The notes beneath the pieces are model-generated. The model was not told the origin of the DNA. It made no database searches and saw only the letters and a program-made list of their open reading frames with translations. The position numbers and the translations under genes were made by a program. Below are positions 43,804 to 53,219 of a DNA stretch of 64,000 nucleotides, one piece after another (the first letter of the stretch is position 1; every line of letters begins with the position of its first letter). The stretch comes from Polaromonas eurypsychrophila (lineage in GTDB: Bacteria; Pseudomonadota; Gammaproteobacteria; Burkholderiales; Burkholderiaceae_C): positions 310,001-374,000 of the forward strand of contig NZ_BMIG01000002.1 of NCBI RefSeq assembly GCF_014641715.1. The letters run 5' to 3'.

Positions 43804-45208
43804 ATACAGCCTCGCTCAACGTCCTTGCCTTCGCCCGTCAGTCATTGCTGCGTTGGCTGTGGTATTGGCCCTGCCGCTGTTGCAGGCCCAGACACTCAGG
43901 CTGCCGGGTCAGCAACGCGTCCCTGCTTTGGGTGCTTTGAGTCTCGGCTTGGATGCGGGCGCCAGCACGCAACAGCGACAGGCCGACTACATCGTCGCCG
44001 TGGTCAACTCCGAGCCGGTCACAAACAACGAGGTGCGCTCGCGCATGCTACGCATCGAACAACAAATGCGGCAGCAAGGCGCGCAAGTTCCGGGCAGAAT
44101 TGAACTGGCGCGGCAGATGCTTGAGCGCATCATCAGCGAGCGAACCCAGCTACAGTTGGCCAAGGAGACAGGCGTGCAGATCAGTGACGCCATGACGGAC
44201 GATGCCGTCGCCAATGTGGCCAGGCAAAACCAGATGTCCGCGGAAGAGCTGCGCCGGCGCCTGGAGGCCGAAGGCCTGCCGTTTTCCCAGTTTCGGGCCG
44301 ACCTTCGCAATGAGTTGTTGCTCAATCGCGTGCGTGATCGTGAACTGGAGTCACGTGCGAAAGTCAGCGACCAGGAGGTCGAGCAATATCTCCGTGAGCA
44401 GGAAAGTGGCGGCGGTCAGCAGGCCGCCATGGAGGTCAACCTCGCGCAGATCCTGGTGGCCGTTCCAGAAAGCGCCAGCACTGAACAGCAGGCCGGGCTT
44501 CAGGCTCGAGCGCAATTGGTGGCTGAACGGGCGCGCAACGGCATCGACTTCGCCGCGCTGGTCAAAGAGTTTTCCAATTCGCCTAGCGGCAGCGGTGACG
44601 GGCAAATGGGTTTGCGCGCGCCGGATCGTTACCCGGAACTCTTCATCAACGCAACACAAAACCTGCCGGTCGGCGGCGTGGCCGGCCCGCTGCGCAGCGG
44701 TGCGGGTTTTCATGTGCTCAAGGTGATCGAGAAAAAACGCGCTGGCACGCCTGCCGCCACCGTTGCCGAAACACGGGCCCGGCATATTCTTTTGCGCTCC
44801 AGCCCGCAACTCAGCGAGGCTGCGGCGGTAACGCGGCTGCTGGAGTTTAAAAGGCGCATAGCCGCCGGGCAAGCCGATTTTGCGGCATTGGCCCGCGAGT
44901 TCAGCCAGGACGCATCGGCCAAGGACGGTGGCGACCTGGGTTGGGCCGCCGCCGGCATGTTTGTGCCGGAATTTGAAGAGCGCATGAACGGCCTGGCGCC
45001 GGGACAGGTGGGCGACCCCCTGGTGTCGCGATTCGGCGTCCATTTGATCCAGGTGCAGGAGCGGCGCAACACCGCACTGTCGCCGCGCGAGCAGCGTGAA
45101 GTCGTGCGCGGCATGCTGCGCGAGAAAAAACTCGAGGAGGCTTACACCGCCTGGGCACAGGAGGTGCGCGGCCGCGCCTATGTGGAATACCGGGAGCCGC
45201 CGCAGTGA
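43796..45208 (+). CDS. surA: Periplasmic chaperone/peptidyl-prolyl isomerase SurA
   Basis: A 470-residue protein from ATG 43796, overlapping the lptD stop. The signal peptide is around AALAVVLALPLLQAQ. The SurA N-domain follows (YIVAVVNSEPVTNNEVRSRM), and then two parvulin domains: VNLAQILVAVPESAS with GLRAPDRYPELF, and ARHILLRSSPQ with DLGWAAAGMFVPEFEE. It escorts outer membrane proteins, notably LptD, to the BAM complex, which explains the coupling. In many relatives pdxA separates surA from rsmA; here a family B repeat lies there instead. Confidence 0.93.
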   Translation: MTKYSLAQRPCLRPSVIAALAVVLALPLLQAQTLRLPGQQRVPALGALSLGLDAGASTQQRQADYIVAVVNSEPVTNNEVRSRMLRIEQQMRQQGAQVPGRIELARQMLERIISERTQLQLAKETGVQISDAMTDDAVANVARQNQMSAEELRRRLEAEGLPFSQFRADLRNELLLNRVRDRELESRAKVSDQEVEQYLREQESGGGQQAAMEVNLAQILVAVPESASTEQQAGLQARAQLVAERARNGIDFAALVKEFSNSPSGSGDGQMGLRAPDRYPELFINATQNLPVGGVAGPLRSGAGFHVLKVIEKKRAGTPAATVAETRARHILLRSSPQLSEAAAVTRLLEFKRRIAAGQADFAALAREFSQDASAKDGGDLGWAAAGMFVPEFEERMNGLAPGQVGDPLVSRFGVHLIQVQERRNTALSPREQREVVRGMLREKKLEEAYTAWAQEVRGRAYVEYREPPQ

Positions 45209-45210
45209 TG

Positions 45211-45310
45211 TTGCCCCCACGGTCGCGCACTGCGTGTCGCTCCCTGCCCCCCGAGGGGGCCGCTGCGCCTGCGGGCCGGCAGAGCCGGACCCGCGGCCCC
45301 TGCTTGAAAG
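45211..45310. repeat. Family B GC-rich repeat, intergenic copy
   Basis: About 100 bases starting cccccacggtcgc and containing ctccctgccccc, gagggggccgctgcgcc and gcagagccggacccgcggcc. It is nearly identical to 56388-56480, with internal hairpins (ccggcagagccgg). It lies between surA and rsmA. Confidence 0.85.
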
Positions 45311-45349
45311 AGACGCCTGGGATCGTCCAACCCGCGACTCTAGGCTAGC

Positions 45350-46165
45350 GTGAAACATATCCCGCGCAAGCGATTTGGCCAGCATTTCCTGACCGATCGC
45401 AGCATCATTGATGCCATCGTAGATGCGATTGCACCGGTGGCGGGTCAGGCGATGGTGGAAATTGGCCCCGGCCTGGCGGCGCTGACCCAACCTCTGGCGG
45501 AACGCTTGGGCAGGCTGACGGTGATCGAGCTCGATCGGGACCTGGCGCAGCAGTTGCGGTCATATCCGCAGCTTCAAGTGATCCAGGCCGATGTGCTGAA
45601 GGTCGACTTTGTCCAGCTTGCATCCGAACATGCGGGGCTTGCGGGGAAAATCCGTGTCGTTGGCAACCTCCCCTACAACATTTCCACACCCATCCTGTTT
45701 CATCTGCTTGATGCAGTCAATGTCATCGAGGACCAGCACTTCATGCTGCAAAAGGAAGTGATCGACCGCATGGTGGCCCTGCCCGCGACCAGCGACTATG
45801 GCCGGCTCAGCGTGATGCTGCAATGGCGTTATGCCATGGAGAACGTGCTGTTTGTACCGCCGCAGAGTTTTGATCCGCCGCCCCGAGTGGACAGCGCCAT
45901 TGTGCGCATGGTTCCGCGTGTCTCGCCGGCGCAACTGGACGTCGCGCTCTTGAGCGAGGTGGTGCGCGTGGCTTTCAGTCAGCGCCGCAAGTTGTTGCGT
46001 CATTCACTGGGCAAATGGCTGGAGCAAAAGCAGTATGTCCAGCCGTTTGACCTCCAGCGCCGGGCTGAGGAGGTCCCTGTGGCCGAGTACGTAGCCCTGA
46101 CCCAGGCGCTGGAAGCGGGAGATGCGCCCTGCCCCGCTCCTGAAAAGCAAAAAGCCCGTCAATGA
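45350..46165 (+). CDS. rsmA: 16S rRNA dimethyladenosine transferase RsmA (KsgA)
   Basis: A 271-residue enzyme dimethylating A1518/A1519 of 16S rRNA. GTG 45350 starts [20 protein letters not shown]. Motif I is [19 protein letters not shown], motif IV is [17 protein letters not shown], and [16 protein letters not shown] is also typical. It normally sits in the lptD-surA-pdxA-rsmA cluster; pdxA is absent here. Its stop codon lies in the loop of the downstream terminator hairpin. Confidence 0.95.
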   Translation: MKHIPRKRFGQHFLTDRSIIDAIVDAIAPVAGQAMVEIGPGLAALTQPLAERLGRLTVIELDRDLAQQLRSYPQLQVIQADVLKVDFVQLASEHAGLAGKIRVVGNLPYNISTPILFHLLDAVNVIEDQHFMLQKEVIDRMVALPATSDYGRLSVMLQWRYAMENVLFVPPQSFDPPPRVDSAIVRMVPRVSPAQLDVALLSEVVRVAFSQRRKLLRHSLGKWLEQKQYVQPFDLQRRAEEVPVAEYVALTQALEAGDAPCPAPEKQKARQ

Positions 46166-46178
46166 CGGGCTTTTTTTA
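46149..46178 (+). terminator. Intrinsic terminator overlapping the rsmA stop
   Basis: aaaaagcccgtc and gacgggcttttttt form a strong stem with an aat loop; the rsmA TGA (46163-46165) begins in the loop. Coding and termination share the same bases. Confidence 0.9.
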
Positions 46179-46190
46179 TGCAGCAGCGCC

Positions 46191-46379
46191 TTACGCCGCC
46201 GCCAGCCAGTATCCCGCGTTGAACGGGCTGCTCATGCGCAGCGCCAGTGGCGACACATCGAGAAGTTTGTCGGTCGGCATCGGCTCTTCACCGTCTGCGA
46301 CGCTTGCTTGCTGGGCCTCATTCGCCCGATCCCCTTGGCCAATGTCTGGGGAGCGGGCTACAGAAAAGAATAAAAACAT
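46191..46379 (-). CDS. Small ORF downstream of barstar, function unknown
   Basis: A 62-residue frame overlapping the barstar 3' end by 22 bases on the same strand. The N-terminus is MFLFFSVARSPDIGQGD and the C-terminus LRMSSPFNAGYWLAAA; no recognised domain. Its placement after the barstar gene and coding-like composition are the only support. It could equally be chance. Confidence 0.3.
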   Translation of the reverse strand: MFLFFSVARSPDIGQGDRANEAQQASVADGEEPMPTDKLLDVSPLALRMSSPFNAGYWLAAA

Positions 46380-46759
46380 CTGAACGGTATCTTTCGATCC
46401 GCCCAGTAGTCTGCGGCATCCCGGAAGATGTCCAGCAGTTGCTCACGCGCTTCCTTGTCGAACTTGGCATGGGCAGGAATCTGCTCAAGCACCACGATAA
46501 AACCAGGCTGCGGGCCGGACTTGTGAACCATGTCCGTCATGCAGTCGTAAAGCGCATCGAAATTTTTCCCAAAATGCGCGGGGAATGTGTACTGCGCCGC
46601 GATCATGTCCAGTACGTCTTGTTTGCTCTGGGCGTTACCCAGATTGGCATACAAAAAGTGCTGGTTCAATTGCGTGGCGGCGTCCTGCAAATCCTGTACG
46701 CGGAAGGCGCGTATGGATTGCACGATGTTGGGTCTAACAGTACGAAGTGGCATGTCCAT
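46358..46759 (-). CDS. Barstar-family ribonuclease inhibitor
   Basis: A 133-residue cytoplasmic protein whose core is the barstar fold: QHFLYANLGNAQSKQDVLDM, PAHFGKNFDALYDCMTDM (the loop and helix that occupy the RNase active site) and the C-terminal hydrophobic strand. It would bind and neutralise the secreted RNase encoded 53 bases upstream, protecting the producer before export. Pairing with a barnase-type RNase on the same strand is the classical arrangement. Confidence 0.88.
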   Translation of the reverse strand: MDMPLRTVRPNIVQSIRAFRVQDLQDAATQLNQHFLYANLGNAQSKQDVLDMIAAQYTFPAHFGKNFDALYDCMTDMVHKSGPQPGFIVVLEQIPAHAKFDKEAREQLLDIFRDAADYWADRKIPFRCFYSFL

Positions 46760-46812
46760 CTCCGCTTCTCTTTCTTAAGTCAAAAACTCAAAGTTGACGA
46801 TCACTGCAGAAC

Positions 46813-47220
46813 TTATTGAACAATTCTGCGAAAACTTGCGTAGTGATCATCGGTGTAATAACAAGTGTCGGGCACCGTCGGCACCCAACCGCCACAAACA
46901 ATGCGCCGGGCACCCCGGCTGCGCTCACCGGGTGTCTGAACGGTGTACTCGCGGTAATAACTGCGATGGTTGGCGGGAAGAAGTCTTTCCCGGTTGCCAA
47001 ACATCGAGCCGTCCTTGTCGTACTTGAACGGCCCGCCTTGATAAATCAGCTTCACCATGTTGCGTCCCTGCACGGGCAGTTCCGCGATCACGACGGTGCT
47101 GATTCCGGTATCGGAATTGGCCTTCCTAGCCTGCACCATATCGGGGCTGAACCCTGTGCCCAAAGCAGTCAAAGTGACCGCCACGACCAGTGGCCAACCC
47201 GCCCAACCTTTTCGCAACAT
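46813..47220 (-). CDS. Secreted barnase-like ribonuclease
   Basis: ATG 47220 gives 135 residues starting with a signal peptide (GWPLVVAVTLTALGTGFSPD). The C-terminal half carries the microbial RNase (N1/T1/barnase) motifs: GGPFKYDKDGSMFGNRERLL (YxxDG.xFxNRE containing the catalytic Glu), HRSYYREYTVQTPG (Arg and His region) and YYTDDHYASFRRI (catalytic His). Two cysteines (VCGG, TCYY) may form a disulfide. Secreted guanyl-preferring RNases act as antibacterial or nutrient-scavenging enzymes; a barstar gene follows. Confidence 0.88.
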   Translation of the reverse strand: MLRKGWAGWPLVVAVTLTALGTGFSPDMVQARKANSDTGISTVVIAELPVQGRNMVKLIYQGGPFKYDKDGSMFGNRERLLPANHRSYYREYTVQTPGERSRGARRIVCGGWVPTVPDTCYYTDDHYASFRRIVQ

Positions 47221-47406
47221 GAAGAAATGTCTTTCTCGACCCTGGCGAGCCACCCAAGCTTTTTAAGACGGCCGGGTTAACCCCTAAATTTCCAGTGTCA
47301 GAGTTTGACGTATCCGGCCAAAAAATGCAAGTCCCTGCTCAAAGATTAGGCACCCGGGCATAAGATTTTGCGGAGCATAAGTTAGTACTAGCTGTCTATA
47401 ACCGGC

Positions 47407-49725
47407 TTATCGGGAAGCGTTCGCGTCTGCCACAGTCAATGCTGTCATATTGACGATCCGGCGCACCGTGGTGCTGGCTGTCAGGATGTGCATCGGCTTG
47501 CTGGCGCCTAACAGTACCGGGCCGATCGCGATGTTGCCGCCCGCTGCGGTTTTGAGCAGGTTGTAGGCGATATTGGCCGCGTCAATATTGGGCAGCACCA
47601 AAAGATTGGCCTCTCCGGCCAAGGTGCTGTTGGGCATCACCGCCGCGCGGGCCGCGGCGTCGAGCGCCACGTCGCCGTGCATTTCTCCATCAACTTCCAG
47701 CCAGGGCGCCTGCTCACGCAGCAATTCGAGCGTCTGACGCATTTTCAAGGCGCTGGGCATCTTGGAGGTGCCGAAGTTGGAGTGCGACAGCAGTGCCGCC
47801 TTGGGCTTGATGCCAAAACGCATCATTTCCTCGGCCGCCAGGGTGGTTATCTCCGCCAGTTGTTCCGCGGTGGGATCGTAGTTGACGTGGGTATCGACCA
47901 GGAAAATCTGGCGGTCGGGCAACAGTAGCCCATTCATGCAGGCGTATGTGCAAACGCCCGGACGTTTGCCAATCACCTGATCCAGATAGTCCAGATGGTG
48001 GGCGGTGGTGCCCCAGGTGCCGCAGATCAAGCCGTCCACGTCGCCCTTGTGCAGCAACATGCCGGCGATCAGGGTCAGCCGGCGGCGCATCTCGATTTTG
48101 GCGATTTGTACCGTGACGCCGCGGCGCTCCATCAGCCGGTGGTAGGTTTGCCAGAAATCGCGGTAGCGGTGGTCCTGCTCAACGTTGACAACGTCGTAAT
48201 CGAGTTCTTCCTTGAGCCGCAGTCCGAACTTCTCAATGCGCTGGGCAATAATCGCCGGCCGGCCTATCAAGGTGGGGCGTGCCAGGCCTTCATCGACGAC
48301 GATCTGGCAGGCGCGAAGCACGCGTTCTTCCTCGCCTTCGGCGTAAGCCACGCGTTTCTTGGTGGCCTTTTTGGCGGCTGCAAAAATCGGCTTCATGGTG
48401 GTGCCCGATGCGTAAACGAAGCTCTGGAGCTTGTCGCGGTAGGCGTCCATGTCGGCGATCGGACGCAGCGCCACACCGCTGTCGACCGCAGCTTGCGCCA
48501 CCGCCGATGCAATCTTGATCATCAGGCGTGGATCGAAGGGCTTGGGGATCAGGTAGTCCGGGCCAAATGCGAGTTGCGCTCCCATGTAGGCGGCGGCGAC
48601 CACCTCGCTTTGTTCGGCTTGGGCCAGTTCGGCAATAGCGTGTACCGCTGCAATTTCCATCTCGATGGTGATGGTGGAGGCGCCAGCATCCAGCGCCCCC
48701 CTAAAGATGTAGGGGAAACACAGGACATTGTTGACCTGGTTGGGGTAGTCGCTGCGGCCGGTGGCCATGATGGCGTCATCACGCACGGTCTTGACGTCTT
48801 CCGGTGTGATTTCGGGGTTCGGGTTGGCCAAGGCAAAAATGATGGGCCGGTCGGCCATCCGTTTGACCATGTCCTTCTTGAGTACCCCGCCAGCGGACAG
48901 GCCCAGAAAAATGTCGGCGCCTTCGATGATGTCGCCCAGCGTGCGGGCGGAAGTTTTCTGAGCGAACTGGATCTTGTCTTCGTCCATCAGTTCGGTGCGC
49001 CCCTCGTACACCACGCCGGCCAGGTCGGTGACGTAAATGTTTTCACGCGGAATGCCGAGTTTGAGCAGCAGGTTCAGGCAGGCGAGCGCGGCCGCGCCAG
49101 CGCCCGAGGTCACCAGTTTGACCTTTTTCGGATCCTTGTCCGCCACCTTCAGGGCATTCAGAATGGCCGCGCCTACCGTGATTGCCGTGCCGTGCTGGTC
49201 GTCATGGAACACCGGGATTTTCATGCGTTTGCGCAATTCGCGCTCGACATAAAAACAGTCGGGTGCACGGATGTCTTCGAGGTTGATGGCGCCAAATGTG
49301 GGCTCCAGTGAAGCAATGATGTCCACCAGTTTGGCCGGGTCGGTTTCGTTGATCTCGATGTCGAAGACGTCGATGCCGGCGAACTTCTTGAACAGAACGC
49401 CCTTGCCCTCCATCACCGGTTTGGCCGCCAGTGGGCCGATGTTGCCCAGCCCAAGCACGGCCGTACCGTTGGTGATGACCGCGACCAGATTACCGCGGCT
49501 GGTGTACTTGAAGGCGGCGTTCGGGTCCTTGACGATTTCCTCGCACGGTGCAGCCACGCCAGGGGTGTAGGCCAGGCCCAGGTCGCGCTGGTTGGTCAGT
49601 TGCTTGGTGGCGGTAACCGCTATCTTGCCGGGGGTCGGGAACTCGTGGTATTCCAGTGCCGCACGACGCAACTCGTCACGTCTTTCCTGGCTGTCATCAA
49701 GGGTGGCGGGCACGGCTGCGGGCAT
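47407..49725 (-). CDS. maeB: NADP-dependent malic enzyme, MaeB type with phosphotransacetylase domain
   Basis: A 772-residue enzyme decarboxylating malate to pyruvate. ATG 49725 is preceded by caggaga. The malic enzyme half (about 1-430) contains [30 protein letters not shown], the catalytic region [20 protein letters not shown] and NAD(P)-binding [15 protein letters not shown]. The C-terminal half (about 440-772) is phosphotransacetylase-like ([34 protein letters not shown]), which usually serves allosteric control by acetyl-CoA. Together with pckG it forms the PEP-pyruvate-oxaloacetate node of this window. Confidence 0.95.
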   Translation of the reverse strand: MPAAVPATLDDSQERRDELRRAALEYHEFPTPGKIAVTATKQLTNQRDLGLAYTPGVAAPCEEIVKDPNAAFKYTSRGNLVAVITNGTAVLGLGNIGPLAAKPVMEGKGVLFKKFAGIDVFDIEINETDPAKLVDIIASLEPTFGAINLEDIRAPDCFYVERELRKRMKIPVFHDDQHGTAITVGAAILNALKVADKDPKKVKLVTSGAGAAALACLNLLLKLGIPRENIYVTDLAGVVYEGRTELMDEDKIQFAQKTSARTLGDIIEGADIFLGLSAGGVLKKDMVKRMADRPIIFALANPNPEITPEDVKTVRDDAIMATGRSDYPNQVNNVLCFPYIFRGALDAGASTITIEMEIAAVHAIAELAQAEQSEVVAAAYMGAQLAFGPDYLIPKPFDPRLMIKIASAVAQAAVDSGVALRPIADMDAYRDKLQSFVYASGTTMKPIFAAAKKATKKRVAYAEGEEERVLRACQIVVDEGLARPTLIGRPAIIAQRIEKFGLRLKEELDYDVVNVEQDHRYRDFWQTYHRLMERRGVTVQIAKIEMRRRLTLIAGMLLHKGDVDGLICGTWGTTAHHLDYLDQVIGKRPGVCTYACMNGLLLPDRQIFLVDTHVNYDPTAEQLAEITTLAAEEMMRFGIKPKAALLSHSNFGTSKMPSALKMRQTLELLREQAPWLEVDGEMHGDVALDAAARAAVMPNSTLAGEANLLVLPNIDAANIAYNLLKTAAGGNIAIGPVLLGASKPMHILTASTTVRRIVNMTALTVADANASR

Positions 49726-49924
49726 CAAGTTGTCTCCTGAGCGGCGGCCGGGAAGGCCGTCATTTTTGTAAAGTCTGCGATTGTAGGCCGTTGCATGGGA
49801 AAACCCTAGTACGTGGATTTACGCAAACAGGTGGAGCACTTTGGACTTTTTCACATCGCAAGGGCTGCGTGTGTTGATGGTGGATTTTGGGTTGAGCATG
49901 CATTTTTATGCATAAAAAAAGACT

Positions 49925-49970
49925 GCAGCCCGTATACAACAGGCGTAAGTAGCTATAAAAACGATAGCAT
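49925..49970. repeat. Family A dispersed palindromic repeat, copy 7
   Basis: The gcagcccgtatacaacaggc arm, then AGCTAT (49951-49956) and ATAGC (49964-49968). The right edge is two bases from the antitoxin start codon at 49973, so the repeat displaced or created its 5' region. Confidence 0.7.
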
Positions 49971-49972
49971 GA

Positions 49973-50293
49973 ATGTTTGTTAAAAAGGGCCTTACCGAAC
50001 TTCCGTTGAGCCTGGTCGAACAGGCGCGGGAAGCGGCTCAGCCCCTTCGCCGATCAGCGGCAGGCCAGATCGAATACTGGGCCACCTTGGGCCGCGTGGT
50101 CGAGCATTCTGGCTTGACGGTCGAGGAGGCGCAGGCGGCGATCGAGGCTTATGAAGCCGCAGCGCGCAAGGCGCAACAAACGCGCGCCGTCGCAGACCTG
50201 ACCAGCCGCTTGCTGGCGGCTGAAGTCAGCGGCTCGCTGGCACAACGGGTGCGGGAAGTGGTGGAGGAAAACGCGAACTCGCCAGCTAGTTGC
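49973..50293 (+). CDS. ParD-like antitoxin of a decayed toxin-antitoxin pair
   Basis: About 107 codons from ATG 49973. The N-terminal part (LPLSLVEQAREAAQPLRRSA and AGQIEYWATLGRVVEHSGL) resembles ParD-like antitoxins that precede zeta-type toxins. The helical remainder (EEAQAAIEAYEAAARKAQQT) would wrap the toxin. No stop separates it from the toxin start, so the two are fused in frame up to a TAG at 50423. A family A repeat abuts the start codon. May still be expressed. Confidence 0.55.
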
Positions 50294-50893
50294 ATGCCGG
50301 TTTTCCATTTGCTGCCGTGTCCCAATGGCGCGGGCAGGTCCACGCTTTACCGTGCCTTTGTGCCCGATGGCGTCCTCAGCGCCGAGCCGGCGTTTATCAA
50401 CGCCGACCTTTTTGAGCGCGAATAGCTGCAACACATCGTCGATGCTGTGCAGCGTTCACAACGCGCGAGGCACTGGCCGACGCGCAACGCGCGATCAATC
50501 TTGCGGGTGGCGAGTCGTTTGTCAGCGAAACGGTTTTCCCATGTGTCCAAGCTAGCCCTGATCGGCGAGGCGCTTGCGCAAGGCTACGTAGTGGCGCTGT
50601 ATGTCGTGGCACTGGACGACCTCCAGCGCCTGCTGGCGCGGGTACAGCGCGGTGTGCAGGAAGGCGGGCGTTATGTGCCGCCTGACAAAATTCTCGCGCG
50701 TTATCCCCGCACCTTCAGCAATCTGTCCCACGCAGTCAGTCTGGCGACGGTTGCGTATCTCTATGAAGGGCGAGATCTGGAGGACGACGGACCGTTTATG
50801 GTCGCGATGTGCGAGGGAGCAAAGGTGACCACTTTCGCCGATCACCCGCCGCGTTGGGCCCAAACGGTGTTGGGCTTGAAGGAGGACGGCTGA
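50294..50893 (+). pseudogene. Zeta-toxin kinase, degenerate
   Basis: From ATG 50294 the toxin reads MPVFHLLPCPNGAGRSTLYR, where the Walker A GPNGAGKST has become CPNGAGRST, losing the catalytic lysine and a glycine. A TAG at 50423-50425 follows DLFERE. Homology resumes in a second frame (AQGYVVALYVVALDDLQRLL, YVPPDKILARYPRTFSNLSH, MVAMCEGAKVTTFADHPPRW) to 50893. At least one more frame change is needed near 50500, at the SFVSETVF motif. Zeta toxins phosphorylate UDP-GlcNAc; this copy cannot be active. Confidence 0.75.
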
Positions 50894-50896
50894 AGC

Positions 50897-52279
50897 CTAT
50901 GCCCGCATCAGCGCCTCAATTTCATCGGCTTTTACCGGCACATCACGCGTCAACCGCTCACAACCCTTGGCGGTGACCAGCGCGTCGTCTTCGATGCGGA
51001 TGCCGATATTCCAGAACTCTTTCGGCACCCCCTTGGCTGGACGCACATAGATGCCGGGCTCGATGGTGGTTACCATTCCGGGCCGCAGAATGCGCGAGGG
51101 CTTGCGCATCACGGTCTGGCCCAGTGCATCGCGCTCTTCGCGCGGGCGGCTGCCGGGCTCGGTGTAGTCGCCGCAGTCGTGCACGTCCATGCCCATCCAG
51201 TGGCCGGTGCGGTGCATATAGAACTGGCGGTAGGCGCCGGATGCCAGCACGTCGTCGACCTTGCCGTGTTTTTTCTTGTCGAGCAAGCCGGTGTCCAGCA
51301 TGCCCTGGGCCAGCACCCGCGTCGCCGCATCGTGCGGGTCCATGAAACGCTTGCCGGGTTTTGTGACCTTGACCGCTGCGTCCTGCGCGGCAAGCACGAT
51401 GTCGTAGAGCGTGCGCTGGGCCGGCGTGAACTTGCCATTGGCCGGAAAGGTTCGCGTGATGTCGCTGGCGTAACCATCAAGCTCGCAGCCGGCGTCGATC
51501 AGGCAGAGGTCGCCATCCTTGAGTTCGGCGTCGCCCGCACGGTAATGCAGCACGCAGGCATTGGCGCCAGCTGCGACGATGCTGGTGTAGGCCGGCCACT
51601 GCGAGCCGTGGCGGCGGAACTCGTGCAGCAACTCGGCTTCCAGGTGGTACTCGCGCAGGCCACCGGGGACCGGCTTGCGCAGCATGGCCGCCGAGGTCTG
51701 CATCGCGCGCACGTGGGCGCCGGCCGAAATCTTCCCGGCGCGCTTGAGAATGGCGACTTCATGCGCATCCTTGAACAGGCGCATCTCGTCCAGCACGCGG
51801 CACAGGTCGTGCTGGCTTTGCGGGCATTCAGCGCCAAAGCGGATGCGCGCGCGCACCTTGCCCAGCCAGCCATCGACTTGCGTTTCCAGGCCGGTATGGG
51901 TGGCAAACGGGTACCAGACAGCTTTCTGGTTCTGCAGCAACAGCGGCATTTTTTCTTCCAGCGTGTCGACGCTGAAGGCGCCGTCCACACCCAGCGCGCC
52001 CGGCGCGGCCTTGGGGCCGAGCCGGATGCCGTCCCAGATCTCGCGTTCCAGGTCCTTGGGCCGGCAAAACAGCGTGCTGCGGCCGTCGGCGGTGATCACC
52101 AGCCAGGCGCCGGGCTCGCTGAAGCCGGTCAGGTAGTAGAAATAGCTGTCGTGCCGGTAGGCAAAATCGCTGTCCCGGTTGCGCGCGAGTTCGGGGGCGG
52201 TCGGCAGCAGGGCGATGCCCCCACCGGCTGTCTTCAGGGCGCGTGCGACGGCGGCGCGGCGTTTTTCGTAAATGGTCAT
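50897..52279 (-). CDS. pepP: Xaa-Pro aminopeptidase PepP
   Basis: A 460-residue M24 metallopeptidase removing N-terminal residues before proline. The aminopeptidase-P N-domain (about 1-170, with FAYRHDSYFYYLTGFSEPGA) precedes the pita-bread domain. The dinuclear metal ligands are visible: LIDAGCELDGYASDITRTFP (two Asp), HRTGHWMGMDVHDCGD (His), TIEPGIYV (Glu) and GIRIEDDALVT (Glu). It lies 10 bases after murU on the same strand, so the two are probably co-transcribed. It is convergent with the decayed toxin gene. Confidence 0.94.
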   Translation of the reverse strand: MTIYEKRRAAVARALKTAGGGIALLPTAPELARNRDSDFAYRHDSYFYYLTGFSEPGAWLVITADGRSTLFCRPKDLEREIWDGIRLGPKAAPGALGVDGAFSVDTLEEKMPLLLQNQKAVWYPFATHTGLETQVDGWLGKVRARIRFGAECPQSQHDLCRVLDEMRLFKDAHEVAILKRAGKISAGAHVRAMQTSAAMLRKPVPGGLREYHLEAELLHEFRRHGSQWPAYTSIVAAGANACVLHYRAGDAELKDGDLCLIDAGCELDGYASDITRTFPANGKFTPAQRTLYDIVLAAQDAAVKVTKPGKRFMDPHDAATRVLAQGMLDTGLLDKKKHGKVDDVLASGAYRQFYMHRTGHWMGMDVHDCGDYTEPGSRPREERDALGQTVMRKPSRILRPGMVTTIEPGIYVRPAKGVPKEFWNIGIRIEDDALVTAKGCERLTRDVPVKADEIEALMRA

Positions 52280-52289
52280 GGATGGGTGT

Positions 52290-52982
52290 TTAGCGTGTTG
52301 TGTTCAGTTCGGCCAGACGTTCGGGGGTGCCCACATCGGTCCATGGGCCTGAATATAGCGCCGCCGTGACCTGGCCGTCCTGCATGGCCCGGCGCAGCAG
52401 AGGTGCCAGTGCGGCTTTTTGCCCGGCCGGCGTGTTCCTGAACAGCGCCGGGTGGTACAGGCCTACCGTGCTGTAGGTGAATTGTTCGGTCGCGCGTGAC
52501 AGTGCCAGGCCGCCTTCGCTGATGCCGAAGTCGCCGTTGGGGTTGTGCGGCGGATTCGGCACCATGTAGATATGGGCCAGCGCGCTGGAGGCGGCAAAGC
52601 GGTGCGCGTCGGACACCGGAAAGCCGAACTCCGGCATGAAAACATCGCCAGCCACCAGCCAGAACGGCGCGTCCTCCAGCAACGGCAGGGCCGTCGCGAT
52701 GCCGCCAGCAGTTTCCAGCGCGCCACCGAACTGTGCGCCCTCATGCGAGTAACGAATGCGCAGGCCGAAGGCGCTGCCGTCACCCAGCGCGGCCGGAAAC
52801 TGCGCTTCCAGCCAGGCGGTGTTGATCACCACCTCTTTCACGCCGGTGGCGGCAAGTTTTTCGAGGTGCCAGGCGATCAGCGGCTTGCCCCGCACCTGCA
52901 GCAGGGGTTTGGGTGTGGCGTCGGTCAGCGGGCGCATGCGGTCGCCGCGGCCGGCGGCCAGAATCAGGGCTTGGAGGGTCAT
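52290..52982 (-). CDS. murU: N-acetylmuramate-1-phosphate uridylyltransferase-like nucleotidyltransferase MurU
   Basis: A 230-residue nucleotidyltransferase opening with ALILAAGRGDRMRPLTDATP and KPLLQVRGKPLIAWHLEKL, the nucleotide-binding signature. WLVAGDVFMPEFG carries the metal-binding Asp. Its size and sequence fit MurU, which with AmgK converts recycled MurNAc to UDP-MurNAc and bypasses fosfomycin-sensitive synthesis. The kinase candidate is 11 kb away at 40020 beside lptD, whereas in pseudomonads the two are adjacent. A more general sugar nucleotidyltransferase role cannot be excluded. Confidence 0.85.
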   Translation of the reverse strand: MTLQALILAAGRGDRMRPLTDATPKPLLQVRGKPLIAWHLEKLAATGVKEVVINTAWLEAQFPAALGDGSAFGLRIRYSHEGAQFGGALETAGGIATALPLLEDAPFWLVAGDVFMPEFGFPVSDAHRFAASSALAHIYMVPNPPHNPNGDFGISEGGLALSRATEQFTYSTVGLYHPALFRNTPAGQKAALAPLLRRAMQDGQVTAALYSGPWTDVGTPERLAELNTTR

Positions 52983-53017
52983 GGTGCTGTGGATTATCTC
53001 CTTTTATGCATCAAATC

Positions 53018-53067
53018 GGCCTCTGGCCCATGCGTTACGGGCGCAAGCAGCTATTGAATTCATAGCG
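53018..53067. repeat. Family A dispersed palindromic repeat, copy 8
   Basis: The ggcctctggcccatgcg arm, then AGCTAT (53049-53054) and ATAGC (53062-53066). It lies in the 237-base gap between the divergent murU and transketolase genes; nothing else is recognised there. Confidence 0.75.
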
Positions 53068-53219
53068 TGCAAGAAATGCCCGGCGCGTAGCGGCAGACTG
53101 GCGGTTGCTGCGGGGCGCATCCCGTAAAATCTGGGGTTTTCCCGTGTTCGCCGGCATTAATCCATCGTCAGCCGGACGCGGGAGCTGCCCCACGCCTCAC
53201 TCACCTGGACCCCAAGCAA

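Noticed and set aside
47995-49311. A 438-residue frame antisense to malic enzyme
   Set aside because: Shadow frame; no ribosome binding site and no recognisable domain.
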